In this document: positions 24,934-33,783 of the stretch, in pieces
How the letters are laid out: every line of letters begins with the position of its first letter
Numbering within the stretch: position 1 is the first letter of the stretch
Made by a program: the position numbers and the translations under genes
Source of the DNA: Clostridia bacterium
GTDB lineage: Bacteria; Bacillota; Clostridia; Oscillospirales; Acutalibacteraceae
Assembly: GCA_017543285.1 (NCBI GenBank)
Contig: JAFYGK010000033.1
Location: 1-40,211, forward strand
DNA: 40,211 nt
Direction of reading: 5' to 3'
Notes under the pieces: model-generated
Databases searched by the model: none
What the model was told of the DNA's origin: nothing
What the model saw: only the letters and a program-made list of their open reading frames with translations

Positions 24934-25881
24934 TTATCGCTTGTTGAGCAGCTTTTCGATAATAAATCTCGGGCGCTGCTTTACCTCGCTGTAAATTCTT
25001 CCGATATAGCTTCCGATTATTCCAAGACAGATCAGCTGCACCCCGGCGAGCAGCCAGATGGAAGCGGCGAGAGCGAACATTCCAATATCCGTTCCGATGA
25101 TGGCTGCTACAAGAGCGTATATCAGAGCCAGCACAGCAAGAAAGGTTACGACGGAGCCGAAAACGGTAATCAGTCTGAGGGGTTTTACCGAAAAGCTGGT
25201 TATTCCGTCCGCTGCAAACGACAGCATTTTTTTGAGCGGATATTTTGATTCGCCCGCAAATCGTTCGGCTCTGTCATACTCGACCACAGAAGACTTAAAG
25301 CCTATCAGCGGCACCATTCCTCTGAGAAAAAGATTGACCTCCCTGTATCCCGAGAGCGCCTCGAGCGCTCTTTTGCTCATCAGACGGTAATCGGCATGGT
25401 TAAATACGATGTCGACGCCCATGGCCTGCATAAACCTGTAAAAACCGACCGCGGTTGTTCTTTTGAAGAAAGAATCGGTTTTTCTCTCACGTCTTACCCC
25501 GTAGACAACGTCACAGCCGTCGTGGAAATTTTCGATGAACCGGTCAATAACCTCGACATCGTCCTGCAAATCGGCGTCGAGCGAAATAGCGGCGTCGCAC
25601 AGATCCTTCACCGTCATCAGCCCCGCAAGGAGGGCGTTCTGGTGGCCTCTGTTGCGGCTCAGCTTGAGACCTGAAAAGATGCTGTCAATGCTGTGCAGAT
25701 AGGAAATCATATCCCATGTTCTGTCCTTTGAGCCGTCGTCGACAAACAATATCCGGCTGTCCGGGCTTATTGTTCCGGCTTCGATCAGGCCGTTGATTTT
25801 TATTTTGAGTCTTTTGGAAGTTTCCGGCAAAACTTCCTCCTCGTTATAGCATGGAATCACCAGGTATATTGTGCTTGCCAC
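24934..25881 (-). CDS. GT2 glycosyltransferase, GtrB/DPM1-like
   Basis: Membrane glycosyltransferase that probably moves a sugar from a nucleotide donor to a polyprenyl phosphate, as GtrB or ArnC do; its product would feed GT-C enzymes. 315 residues. GT-A fold: IPCYNEEEVLP near the N-terminus, FVDDGSKDRT, LSRNRGHQNALLAGL and the metal-binding SLDADLQDD. Two C-terminal transmembrane helices (about 230-255 and 265-290) end with IGRIYSEVKQRPRFI, diagnostic of this branch. The start is the GTG at 25881 with GGAGG eight bases upstream; the ATG at 25896 contains the ribosome site. It lies 30 bases behind the YfhO gene, in one operon with it. Confidence 0.93.
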   Translation of the reverse strand: MASTIYLVIPCYNEEEVLPETSKRLKIKINGLIEAGTISPDSRILFVDDGSKDRTWDMISYLHSIDSIFSGLKLSRNRGHQNALLAGLMTVKDLCDAAISLDADLQDDVEVIDRFIENFHDGCDVVYGVRRERKTDSFFKRTTAVGFYRFMQAMGVDIVFNHADYRLMSKRALEALSGYREVNLFLRGMVPLIGFKSSVVEYDRAERFAGESKYPLKKMLSFAADGITSFSVKPLRLITVFGSVVTFLAVLALIYALVAAIIGTDIGMFALAASIWLLAGVQLICLGIIGSYIGRIYSEVKQRPRFIIEKLLNKR

Positions 25882-25910
25882 TGTATTACCCTCCATTACT
25901 TGTTGTGGGA

Positions 25911-28900
25911 TTATTTTGACTGCTCGTCGTCGGAAGAAGCGTTGATCCGTCTCATGAGATCCTCGATTGAAGCGTTGAGCAGGTCAAACGCATCCTCCGA
26001 GCGTTTTTCCAGATTGCGCAGGGTCTGCGCCGCGCGTTCTCCGGTATTGTCCTTTTCCGGGATAATCTCCCCGTCTTGCATCGGGCGGGCAGCATCGGAG
26101 CCGATATCCTCGTTTAGCCCGGTCGGTTCCGCATCGGCTTCTGCCGCTTCGCCGGTTTCATTCTCAGGGGTCTGGGGCTCCTCTTCGTTTGATTCGGGGG
26201 CGGTTTCATCTCCGTTCTCCGGGATTTCATCAAAGTATTCCTCGGTCGCGTCTTCGGACAACTCCGTTGCCAGGAAGTCATCCTCAAATCCGCTTTCGTC
26301 CTCTTCATCGTTACCGAAGACGACGGAAATCTCGTCCGGCGATTGCTCCTGCACCTGACCGGATTCTTCATCGGCGATACCGCCGGATCTTTCCGACGCG
26401 TCCTCCATTACCCTTGTCGAAATGAGCTGAACGCCTGTCAACGCGCCGGTCACGGCGCCTCTGGGAGCTGTCAGGCCGCTTTCCTCGTTCTCTATCCCCT
26501 CCAGACCGTATTGACCGACCGTCTCGTCCTCGCTCTCAAGGTCGTTTTCCGCTTCCTCCGGATAGTACTCAGGCTGCCGGTATTCTTCGTCATATCCGGC
26601 TTTATTTTTTCTTCTTCTGACAACGCTCTTGATAATAAGCATTATTATGGCATACGCCGCAAACAGCGCGAGCGCCGCGACGGAAATAATTATGCCGAGG
26701 TACAGGCCCGGAGTCCTGTAGTTGAATCTTATGGTGTGTTCTCCCGCGCCCAGCCTGATTCCGAGGAACGCGACGTTTACCTCGTCTATCTCCGTCTTTA
26801 CGCCGTCAACCGTGCAGGTCCAGCCATCCAGATTGGATATTCCCAGATCGCGAAGCGACTTGATCTCATAAAGCCTGCCCTTTTCGTAAGGCACCGAGAA
26901 GAAGACAAGATCGTCGTGATCGAGGGTTATTTTGGATTCAAAGCCGTTGTTGTCGGTTTTGATATAATCCGCCGTATGTTTGTTTCTCTGTCTGCAGTCG
27001 TCGGCAAAACTGTCATAATCATAGGATACGGTATCCATATCGAGATGCCGCAGAATATCCTCATATTTAGGAATATCCTCTTCCTTCAGCAGCACCGCCT
27101 TGAGGAGCAGCGCGGCGCGGTTGTTTTCATTGACGCTGTAATAATCCTCCTCGGTTATATAGTTGTCGTAGGTGAAGCCCATAGGAATAAAGTTATCGTT
27201 GGAACTCACATAATAGCCGTTCTGCCAGCCGAAGTATGTGTAGCCCGGCATGGCGGGATCCATCTCGTCATTCTGATAATTGAAGAGCCAGCGCACCGAA
27301 AGAAGCGAGCGCAGCTCGTATTGGTCGGCCTCCGGACGGGTTCCGACGTCTCTCTGGACGCCGACGCTCGGATAAAACTCCATCGTCGAGCCCGGTATTA
27401 TCGAATGAAATGACTGTATGCAGCGCATCTGCCAGAACATGCTCTGGTTGTCGTATCCGGCGTCCTGTCCGTCAAGCACGTCTATTCTGTAGTTTTCGGC
27501 AGCTTGCCCGGGCAGATTGATGTCAACTCCCTGATTCAGGCAGTATGGTATTGTGAAAGTCTCATGATCTCTCGGGAAGGTAAACTTTCCGAAGCCTAAA
27601 TAAATTATCGACCAGATTACGCAAACAAAGCAGGTGCATATAAGAGAGATTTTCAAAAAGGATTCTCTTCCGCGTTTTCTTATAAGCTTAATCAGCACAA
27701 AGGAAATGATCAGCAGAAGCAGGGCAATAGCAACCCACGCGATATAGTTCCAGAATTCGTCGTACATTCCGTATCTTATTCCGCTTGGATAGTTGTCGTC
27801 GTTTGTCTTTTGCGGATAAAGCCCTATAAACAGACCGATTGCCGCAACCATCGCAAACGACCAGATAAAGCCCGAGTTCCAGTTGCTGCTGTCGTCGTCA
27901 AGCGAGCAGGCGGTCATCATGCACATTATCAGCACGGTCATAAAGAACCACCGCGCGTAATATGCCGAATTAAACATGAAGAAGGCGGAGTTGAGCAGCG
28001 GAACAAGCGACATGACGGCCGTAGCTATGAATATTCGCTTTGCCCAGTGTCCGCGGTTGCCTCTCATGAAGGCAATGACTCCGGTTGCTCCGAAAAGCGG
28101 CAGCCACGCCGAAACAGAAGACCATTTTGTCTCCGAGCCGACGAAAAAGTTGTTCACGGCAGGCAGATCGGGCGGGAAAAACAGCGAATAAATGATCTGT
28201 CCGTAGCGCTGCTCATAGCCGTAAAACAGCGCCGAGTAGCCGTAGTACATGTTGTCCACTCTGGGGTTTTGCAGCACCGACATAAGCGACGGCATAAGAA
28301 TAAACATTGCAAGCGCAACGCCGAGGACGGCCTCGATCGCCATCTGAACGAACTTGCTTATCTTGAATTTCCAGCCGCCTGACAGGCTCTTGATGACAAA
28401 ATACAGCACGGTAAACGTCACCATTGAGGCGAAGAAGAAATAATTGACTATGCAATTGAGCGCAACCATAAGCGCAAAAAAACCGATCCTGCGGTTGTGC
28501 ATAAGCTCCTCAACCGAAATAAGAAGCAGCGGGAAAAATATCAGAGGCTCATGGAAATGATTAAAAAAGATGTTGATAATGGAAAAGCCGGAAAAGGCGT
28601 ACAGCAATCCGCCGATCACCGCGGGTATATTGGTCCTTGTAAAGCGCCTTATAAAGGCGTAGGACGTCGTTGCGGCGCAGGCAAATTTAAGGCAGAAAAG
28701 CGGCGCCATCAGATACGGCACAACATGAGAAGGAAACGGGATGGTCAGCCAGAAAAAGGGCGAGCCGAGCAGATAAAAGCTGTATGATCCGATAAAATTA
28801 ACGCCGAGGTCGGTCGTCCAGTTCCAGAAGATATTTCCCTCCCTGACGGCGTCGTGGCACATCTGGTAAAAGGGTATCTGCTGAACGTTAAAATCGCCGT

Positions 28901-29027
28901 AGAACAGAAAATACCCGTTGTCCATAATAACAAAGGGAGCAAATACGACGACAGCCATTACCAGCGCAATCAGAAACGGCTGCCAGTATTTTGGTTTTTC
29001 TTTGATAAGCGGTGTGCCTGGATTCAT
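25911..29027 (-). CDS. YfhO-family membrane protein with long acidic tail
   Basis: Large GT-C-like membrane protein of the YfhO family, whose Bacillus member is implicated in glycosylation of lipoteichoic acid. 1038 residues. About a dozen hydrophobic segments occupy 15-470, with the family start (FVIMDNGYFLFYGDFNVQQIPF) and GSPFFWLTIPF. A beta-rich extracellular region (about 500-770) is followed by one last helix (about 780-803). After RRRKNK comes an about 230-residue cytosolic tail extremely rich in Glu and Asp, ending in a short helix (LRNLEKRSEDAFDLLNASIE). The tail is not a usual YfhO feature. AGGAGG precedes the ATG. Middle gene of a three-gene operon. Confidence 0.9.
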   Translation of the reverse strand: MNPGTPLIKEKPKYWQPFLIALVMAVVVFAPFVIMDNGYFLFYGDFNVQQIPFYQMCHDAVREGNIFWNWTTDLGVNFIGSYSFYLLGSPFFWLTIPFPSHVVPYLMAPLFCLKFACAATTSYAFIRRFTRTNIPAVIGGLLYAFSGFSIINIFFNHFHEPLIFFPLLLISVEELMHNRRIGFFALMVALNCIVNYFFFASMVTFTVLYFVIKSLSGGWKFKISKFVQMAIEAVLGVALAMFILMPSLMSVLQNPRVDNMYYGYSALFYGYEQRYGQIIYSLFFPPDLPAVNNFFVGSETKWSSVSAWLPLFGATGVIAFMRGNRGHWAKRIFIATAVMSLVPLLNSAFFMFNSAYYARWFFMTVLIMCMMTACSLDDDSSNWNSGFIWSFAMVAAIGLFIGLYPQKTNDDNYPSGIRYGMYDEFWNYIAWVAIALLLLIISFVLIKLIRKRGRESFLKISLICTCFVCVIWSIIYLGFGKFTFPRDHETFTIPYCLNQGVDINLPGQAAENYRIDVLDGQDAGYDNQSMFWQMRCIQSFHSIIPGSTMEFYPSVGVQRDVGTRPEADQYELRSLLSVRWLFNYQNDEMDPAMPGYTYFGWQNGYYVSSNDNFIPMGFTYDNYITEEDYYSVNENNRAALLLKAVLLKEEDIPKYEDILRHLDMDTVSYDYDSFADDCRQRNKHTADYIKTDNNGFESKITLDHDDLVFFSVPYEKGRLYEIKSLRDLGISNLDGWTCTVDGVKTEIDEVNVAFLGIRLGAGEHTIRFNYRTPGLYLGIIISVAALALFAAYAIIMLIIKSVVRRRKNKAGYDEEYRQPEYYPEEAENDLESEDETVGQYGLEGIENEESGLTAPRGAVTGALTGVQLISTRVMEDASERSGGIADEESGQVQEQSPDEISVVFGNDEEDESGFEDDFLATELSEDATEEYFDEIPENGDETAPESNEEEPQTPENETGEAAEADAEPTGLNEDIGSDAARPMQDGEIIPEKDNTGERAAQTLRNLEKRSEDAFDLLNASIEDLMRRINASSDDEQSK

Positions 29028-29111
29028 TCCGACTTTCCTCCTGTTTTTTGCCTTTGGAGCATTTTCCTTTAAAAATCGCGCCGATTGCTCACGGCATCTG
29101 CAAAAGCATGC

Positions 29112-30425
29112 TTACTGTGTTTCCGTCTGAGGATCAGAGTCCGGCCTTTTGCTGCCGCGTTTTCCGAAATAGCACAGTCGCAGCACAGAATAAAGCATAA
29201 ACAGCATGATGAAAATATTGACCACCGACATGGAGGTCAGTATATTGCCGAATTCCGAATCGACGATATTTTCATATGAGCCGTTATAGGCAATGAGCAG
29301 GGCGGCCTGATTTATGCAGGTTATTACTGTCAGCAGAATATACGATATGAACAGTCTTATGTCGTCCTCCATCAGCGCGCCGACAAGACAAAACGGAACA
29401 ACAATAAACTGGTATCTCTCATGCATTCTGGTAGTCATCATAAAGATAAGCTCCATAAATACAGCCGCCATTATCCAGATTGAACGCTTTTTTGCCGTTA
29501 AATAGAGCGTGATAAGAAAAGCCACGGACAGCGCCATCATTATCCAGCCAAAGGTACCGATGCTGACGATATCAAGTACGCTCTTTATGCCCCCCGATGA
29601 AGAAAAGCCGAGTCCCCGGTACGTTTCAACGCCGTTGAGTCCCAGAACGCCGTAAAAATTATAGGCGTTGAGCGTCCCGTAATTATATTTGTCGAAGCCG
29701 CCGAAATAAAGCTCACCCACAAGCAGCGGCCTGCCCGAACCTATCATAAACGGCAGAAAAACAACCGCACCGGCCGCAATTCCGCAGACGACCGAAAGCA
29801 GGGTCTTTTTAAGCCTGTATCTCGTTATAAGCTCCAGAACGACCACGGGCGCAAAATAAAGCGACTGGTATTTGGTAACGCATGCCAGCGCAAAGAATAT
29901 TCCTCCGAGATAACAACGGCCGTTTTCGAGAAGATAAAAACACAGGATGAGCATAAACGCCATAATGGCGTCGGTCTGACCCCATAGCGTCGAATTGATG
30001 ATGCCGCTCGCGTTTATTGCCCAGAGGCTCGCCGCCATTATTCCCAGTTTGGGCGATTTATCCTTAAAAACAAACCACAGCAGCGGAATGATTAGCGTAT
30101 CGAAGATAATTGGAACGATTTTGAGCAGCAGCATCATGAGATGGTCGTCTCCGGAGACTATCTCATCTTTGATAAGCCCCGAAAATGGGTACAGGAGCAT
30201 AAGAAAGACCGGCGGATAGTCGATGTTTGCGTTTCGCGCATAAACATCGAAGAGGCCGTCGCTGAGACTCTCCATCCAGCCCTTGTTATAGTTCATCAGA
30301 TCTATCGCATTAAAATATGACGTTCCTATAATCACCCTCATAAAAAAGGCCATGACAGCAAGAGAAACTATAAAAAACACGTTGTTTTTCAGGCTCATGT
30401 TTGCCTTAAGTCCGATCCGTTCCAT
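29112..30425 (-). CDS. GT-C membrane glycosyltransferase
   Basis: Polytopic integral-membrane glycosyltransferase using a polyprenyl-phosphate sugar donor, probably adding sugar to an extracellular glycan. 437 residues with about ten transmembrane segments. GT-C features: an extracellular loop after the first helix with acidic residues (IDLMNYNKGW), DYPPVFLMLLYP, NSTLWGQTDAIMAF and TRMHERYQF. Closest in pattern to mannosyl/glucosyl transferases of the PMT/GT39/DUF2029 type; the sugar cannot be told. The cytosolic tail is short and charged. The start at 30425 has only a weak ribosome site; ATG ten codons later is possible. First gene of the operon with the YfhO and GT2 genes, 84 bases upstream of the YfhO gene. 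Confidence 0.85.
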   Translation of the reverse strand: MERIGLKANMSLKNNVFFIVSLAVMAFFMRVIIGTSYFNAIDLMNYNKGWMESLSDGLFDVYARNANIDYPPVFLMLLYPFSGLIKDEIVSGDDHLMMLLLKIVPIIFDTLIIPLLWFVFKDKSPKLGIMAASLWAINASGIINSTLWGQTDAIMAFMLILCFYLLENGRCYLGGIFFALACVTKYQSLYFAPVVVLELITRYRLKKTLLSVVCGIAAGAVVFLPFMIGSGRPLLVGELYFGGFDKYNYGTLNAYNFYGVLGLNGVETYRGLGFSSSGGIKSVLDIVSIGTFGWIMMALSVAFLITLYLTAKKRSIWIMAAVFMELIFMMTTRMHERYQFIVVPFCLVGALMEDDIRLFISYILLTVITCINQAALLIAYNGSYENIVDSEFGNILTSMSVVNIFIMLFMLYSVLRLCYFGKRGSKRPDSDPQTETQ

Positions 30426-30604
30426 TTCATTAACCCCGAATTCAGCTCTTTAATTTGCATGCTATTGTACACGATATATTATATAATAAACATTCCGATT
30501 CATAAAGTAATAAAAGTAAAACTTTACTAAATCTTAATAAAATAACCTTTTAAATTTTCCTGTCTGGCTTTATTTCCGGTCAGCCCGACGGCAGGCGTCA
30601 TATT

Positions 30605-30633
30605 AAAAAAGCGGACGGTGTCGCCGTCCGCTC
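30605..30633 (-). terminator. Terminator after the GT4 gene
   Basis: Stem GCGGACGG / CCGTCCGC followed on the minus strand by six T. It separates the GT4 gene from the downstream GT-C operon. The intergenic 30426-30604 is AT-rich with TATAAT at about 30491-30496 but no good -35. Confidence 0.9.
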
Positions 30634-30648
30634 AGAGAATCACTTTTT

Positions 30649-31845
30649 TCAGAAATCATGCTGCCTGCACATATCAAAAAATGTCTTCCAGAATTCAAAT
30701 CTGCTTTTTTCCAGAATCGTCCCGTCAAACCTCTTTACCTTTTCAAAGTTTTCCGCCGCGCATTTTTTCATCAGCTCTTTGTCTCCGCAAAGCCTGACAA
30801 TGTCCTCCGAGAGCTTTCTCCAGTCCTTCTTTTTGTGAAGAAATCCGCCTGGCAGCAGCTGCGGGATTCCGCCGGTTACAGCTCCCAGCGCCGGAAGGCC
30901 GCAGCTCATTGCTTCAATAAGCGCCCTCGGGAGCCCCTCCTGAAGGCTCGGTATCAGCAGGACATCCAGGTGGTCCATCCAGTCCGTGACCTCCCGGCCG
31001 TGCTTTTTGAGTCCGTCAAAGAAAACCCTTTCCCCTATTCCCTGCTCGTCGGCGAGTTTTTGCCACCTGTCGGGTCTTCCCGTGCCTATGAAGTGCAGCT
31101 CGAAATCGGGAATTCTGTCCCTTGCGGCGGCAAGGGCTTTTATCGCGGTTTCGTGCCCCTTGAAGTTTACCGTGAGTGAACCTACAAGGCCGAAAATCAC
31201 CTTTTTATTCGTTGATTCGATTTTCGCGATTCTATTTTGAAGCACCCGCTCATCCGGCATTTCCAGCACGACATTGGAGGCAATGCCCGTAAAGCCTCTG
31301 CAGGGATAGATTTTTTGCAGATATTCGTCGGTGACATAAATCGCCGCGTCAGCCTTCTTCACATAATGTTTCATAATAAGAAGGCTGGGCAGAGCCATGA
31401 CACGGTTTTTGGGATTGCCGTGATAAAAGTTGGAGTCCCACGCACATGCAACGACCTCAACTGCGTATTTCTTCCGCTGTTTTATCGCCTCCCGGCATGC
31501 CATGTATCCGAGTACGCTGGGAAGCCTCGCTATGACCGCGTCGCATTGTGATACGGCTCTTCTGACCGTCCTGTATTTTTCGGCGTAGCCGGGCGCGGAC
31601 AGCTTTTCTCCGTTTATGCCCAGAGACTGTCCGAGCAGCTCAAAGCTCACGCCCTCGCAGCCTGCAGGTCTCATTCCGGAGGCCGATTTTTCATTCTCCT
31701 CAAATATAACCCTGCGCGATAGAACCGTAAGGGAATCCGCATGTTCAAGATATCTTTTCCACAGCACGCCATCCATCAGGTGGCTGTAGACATTGCCGTT
31801 TTTATCGACATTAAACTTATGATCGTGTACAAAAAGCGCCTTCAA
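30649..31845 (-). CDS. GT4 (GT-B fold) glycosyltransferase
   Basis: Cytosolic or membrane-associated retaining glycosyltransferase of the GT4 type, adding a sugar to a lipid-linked glycan. 398 residues. The N-terminal Rossmann domain is followed by the donor-binding domain: GLVGSLTVNFKGHETAIKAL (about 212-231), LHFIGTGRPD, and the signature SLQEGLPRALIEAMSCGLPA (the E-x7-E pair). The start is a TTG at 31845 with GGAGG seven bases upstream. Flanked by terminators on both sides, so apparently transcribed alone. Donor and acceptor are not predictable. Confidence 0.9.
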   Translation of the reverse strand: MKALFVHDHKFNVDKNGNVYSHLMDGVLWKRYLEHADSLTVLSRRVIFEENEKSASGMRPAGCEGVSFELLGQSLGINGEKLSAPGYAEKYRTVRRAVSQCDAVIARLPSVLGYMACREAIKQRKKYAVEVVACAWDSNFYHGNPKNRVMALPSLLIMKHYVKKADAAIYVTDEYLQKIYPCRGFTGIASNVVLEMPDERVLQNRIAKIESTNKKVIFGLVGSLTVNFKGHETAIKALAAARDRIPDFELHFIGTGRPDRWQKLADEQGIGERVFFDGLKKHGREVTDWMDHLDVLLIPSLQEGLPRALIEAMSCGLPALGAVTGGIPQLLPGGFLHKKKDWRKLSEDIVRLCGDKELMKKCAAENFEKVKRFDGTILEKSRFEFWKTFFDMCRQHDF

Positions 31846-32050
31846 GACAAGCCCTCCAAATTCCGCGGCAGCATCGACTATCGCTCAATATATGAGCAAG
31901 CCTTCGGCATGCTTCCCGCAAGCCCCGTAATAGTTCCTCGTAAGACTCATCCCGACGATTTAAGCGTGTGGGATCAATCATATTCTTTCCGAAGGCCGAT
32001 TCGCACTCAAAACCATTGCCGTCAAATTGTCCGCGCAGGTCCCGAGCCAT

Positions 32051-32078
32051 AAAAATCGGGCGATTGAAACAACCGCCC
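32051..32078 (-). terminator. Terminator after the sugar transferase gene
   Basis: Stem GGGCGGTTG / CAATCGCCC (minus strand) with a three-base TTT loop, followed by GATTTTTAT, 23 bases past the stop. The gap 31846-32050 holds no convincing gene. Confidence 0.8.
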
Positions 32079-32100
32079 TGAATTTATCACGGATATTCTT

Positions 32101-32772
32101 TTATCTGGCGCCGTCGCTTTTGAAAACAACGCGAATTGTCAGGAAAATACATTTGAGATCCATCCAGACGGTGCGTTTTCTTATGTATTCCAGATCGTAA
32201 ACTATCTTTTCTTCGGGAGCCAGATCATATCCTCCGTTGACCTGAGCCCAGCCGGTCAATCCGGGAATCACCTCAAGACGCTTTCTGAAATGAGGTATGT
32301 ATTTTTCAAACTCATCGTAAAAACAGGCTCTTTCCGGCCTCGGTCCGACAATAGACATATCGCCCTTTATAATGTTTATAAGCTGAGGAATTTCATCCAG
32401 GCGGACAAGCCTTATGAATTTTCCGACCCTGGTCACCCTGGGGTCGTCCTTTTCAGCCCAGCAGGCGCCGTTTATTTCAGCGTCGGCGCGCATGGAGCGG
32501 AATTTATACATCATAAACGGTTTGCCCCGAAGCCCCAGACGCTCCTGCCGGAATATTACCCCGCCCTTTGAATCCACGGCGATTGCGATGGATATAAGCA
32601 GGAAAAGCGGCGAGGAAAGAATAAGCGCCAAAAAGGCAACGGTGAAATCGAAACACCTTTTCACGACCGAATACAAAACGCCGCCGTGCGACGACACCTT
32701 GGAATCCAGCAGGCTTGAAGCGGTATTTTCTATTGTCAGGTTAATATCACGGTCTATATTAACTTCCTGCAC
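32101..32772 (-). CDS. Initiating sugar-1-phosphate (polyprenyl phosphate) transferase
   Basis: Bacterial sugar transferase (PF02397 type) that moves a hexose-1-phosphate from a nucleotide sugar to undecaprenyl phosphate, the first step of capsule or exopolysaccharide assembly. 223 residues, the short single-helix (PglC/WcaJ C-terminal) form. Membrane-embedded helix at about 42-66, then MYKFRSMRADAE, LVRLDEIPQLINIIKGDMS, VGPRPE and PGLTGWAQVNG. Start taken as GTG at 32772; the ribosome site is weak. It has its own consensus promoter and terminator, so control may be separate from the other transferases. UDP-sugar identity is not shown. Confidence 0.93.
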   Translation of the reverse strand: MQEVNIDRDINLTIENTASSLLDSKVSSHGGVLYSVVKRCFDFTVAFLALILSSPLFLLISIAIAVDSKGGVIFRQERLGLRGKPFMMYKFRSMRADAEINGACWAEKDDPRVTRVGKFIRLVRLDEIPQLINIIKGDMSIVGPRPERACFYDEFEKYIPHFRKRLEVIPGLTGWAQVNGGYDLAPEEKIVYDLEYIRKRTVWMDLKCIFLTIRVVFKSDGAR

Positions 32773-32837
32773 TTTTTTTCACGTCCAATCCCGAAGCGCG
32801 TGATTAAAATCAGACGAATCTGAATCTATTCTCATAT

Positions 32838-32866
32838 ATATTACAGCAAAACGGTATTTTTGTCAA
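32838..32866 (-). promoter_or_regulatory. Promoter of the sugar transferase gene
   Basis: On the minus strand TTGACA (32861-32866), 17 bases, TAATAT (32838-32843), about 60 bases before the GTG start. The gene-free stretch 32773-33117 also contains the next promoter and hairpin. Confidence 0.8.
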
Positions 32867-32986
32867 TTAAAACTGGTAATTGCTGTACAATACAATAAAT
32901 GGTTATTAAAGACGACCGGCAGCCTTAAGCCGCTGTTTTTTGCGCAATATGTCTGTCAAAAGCGCTTAAATGCATGCAGGTTTTTA

Positions 32987-33015
32987 TTGAAGATAGTGTA
33001 AAACAATGTTATAAT
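32987..33015 (+). promoter_or_regulatory. Promoter of the uracil-DNA glycosylase gene
   Basis: TTGAAG (32987-32992), 17 bases, TATAAT (33010-33015); predicted start near 33022. Confidence 0.75.
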
Positions 33016-33048
33016 AACTGTATAGAATATGTCGGAAGAAAAATGTTA

Positions 33049-33082
33049 ACAAATTGTAAATATTATTACAATTTGTAATTTT
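33049..33082 (+). other. Perfect AT-rich hairpin in the UDG leader
   Basis: 11-bp inverted repeat ACAAATTGTAA (33049-33059) / TTACAATTTGT (33066-33076) with a six-base loop, then AATTTTTT. It lies inside the leader, 27 bases after the predicted start. It could act as a weak attenuator or be a DNA operator. Confidence 0.55.
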
Positions 33083-33117
33083 TTAATTTCTACTGAACAT
33101 GAAAGGAACGTGAGGCT

Positions 33118-33717
33118 ATGAACGACAAATGGTCGGACCTTGAGAATGAATGCAAAGGCTGCCTCTCATGCCAGCTTTGCCAGACGAGACACAGCGTTGT
33201 TTTCGGTATGGGAAGGACAGATTCCGAGGTCCTGTTCGTCGGCGAAGGCCCGGGGCAGACCGAAGATGAAACCGGTCTGCCGTTTGTCGGCAGAGCAGGT
33301 CAGCTTCTCGACAAGATCATGTCGGGCGTCGGCATGTACCGAAAGGACATCTATATCACGAACATAGTCAAATGCCGTCCTCCGCAAAACAGGGATCCCA
33401 GACCGGAAGAACAGCAGCAATGCATGAAATGGCTTGACAGACAAATCGAAATAATGCATCCCAGGATAATCGTATGCCTCGGCAGGATCAGCGCACAGGT
33501 GCTGATAAAGCCCGACTTTCGCGTCACAAAAGAGCACGGGGTTTTCATCAAAAAGGACGACATTCTGATGATGGGGACGTTCCACCCGTCTGCTCTGCTG
33601 CGAAACCCCGGCAACCGCCCGCTGTGCTTCGAGGATTTCCGCCTGCTGCGCGACAAGATAAACGAACTTTGCACACGCAGCATCATTGCCGACATAACAG
33701 CGCAGCCGGAAAACTGA
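33118..33717 (+). CDS. Family 4 uracil-DNA glycosylase (Fe-S type)
   Basis: Removes uracil from DNA to start base-excision repair. 199 residues. The four expected 4Fe-4S ligands are Cys15, Cys18, Cys86 (VVKCRPP type) and Cys102, with the last two at the same numbers as in the Thermotoga enzyme. Motif A is GEGPGQTEDETGLPFVG (42-58), and the C-terminal motif is FHPSALLRNP. Extra cysteines 12 and 21 flank the first pair. AAAGGAACGTGAGG precedes the ATG. Followed after 66 bases by the P-loop ATPase on the same strand, probably cotranscribed. Confidence 0.94.
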   Translation: MNDKWSDLENECKGCLSCQLCQTRHSVVFGMGRTDSEVLFVGEGPGQTEDETGLPFVGRAGQLLDKIMSGVGMYRKDIYITNIVKCRPPQNRDPRPEEQQQCMKWLDRQIEIMHPRIIVCLGRISAQVLIKPDFRVTKEHGVFIKKDDILMMGTFHPSALLRNPGNRPLCFEDFRLLRDKINELCTRSIIADITAQPEN

Positions 33718-33783
33718 ACCTGTATTGTTTGAACGGTTGCCGCTGCATTTCAATAAATCACCCTTTTTACGCCGGAGAATAAA

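Noticed and set aside
31817..32050. 77-codon minus-strand frame between the sugar transferase and GT4 genes
   Set aside because: Its ATG lies in the T run of a terminator, it has no ribosome site, and its end overlaps the GT4 ribosome site and start in another frame.
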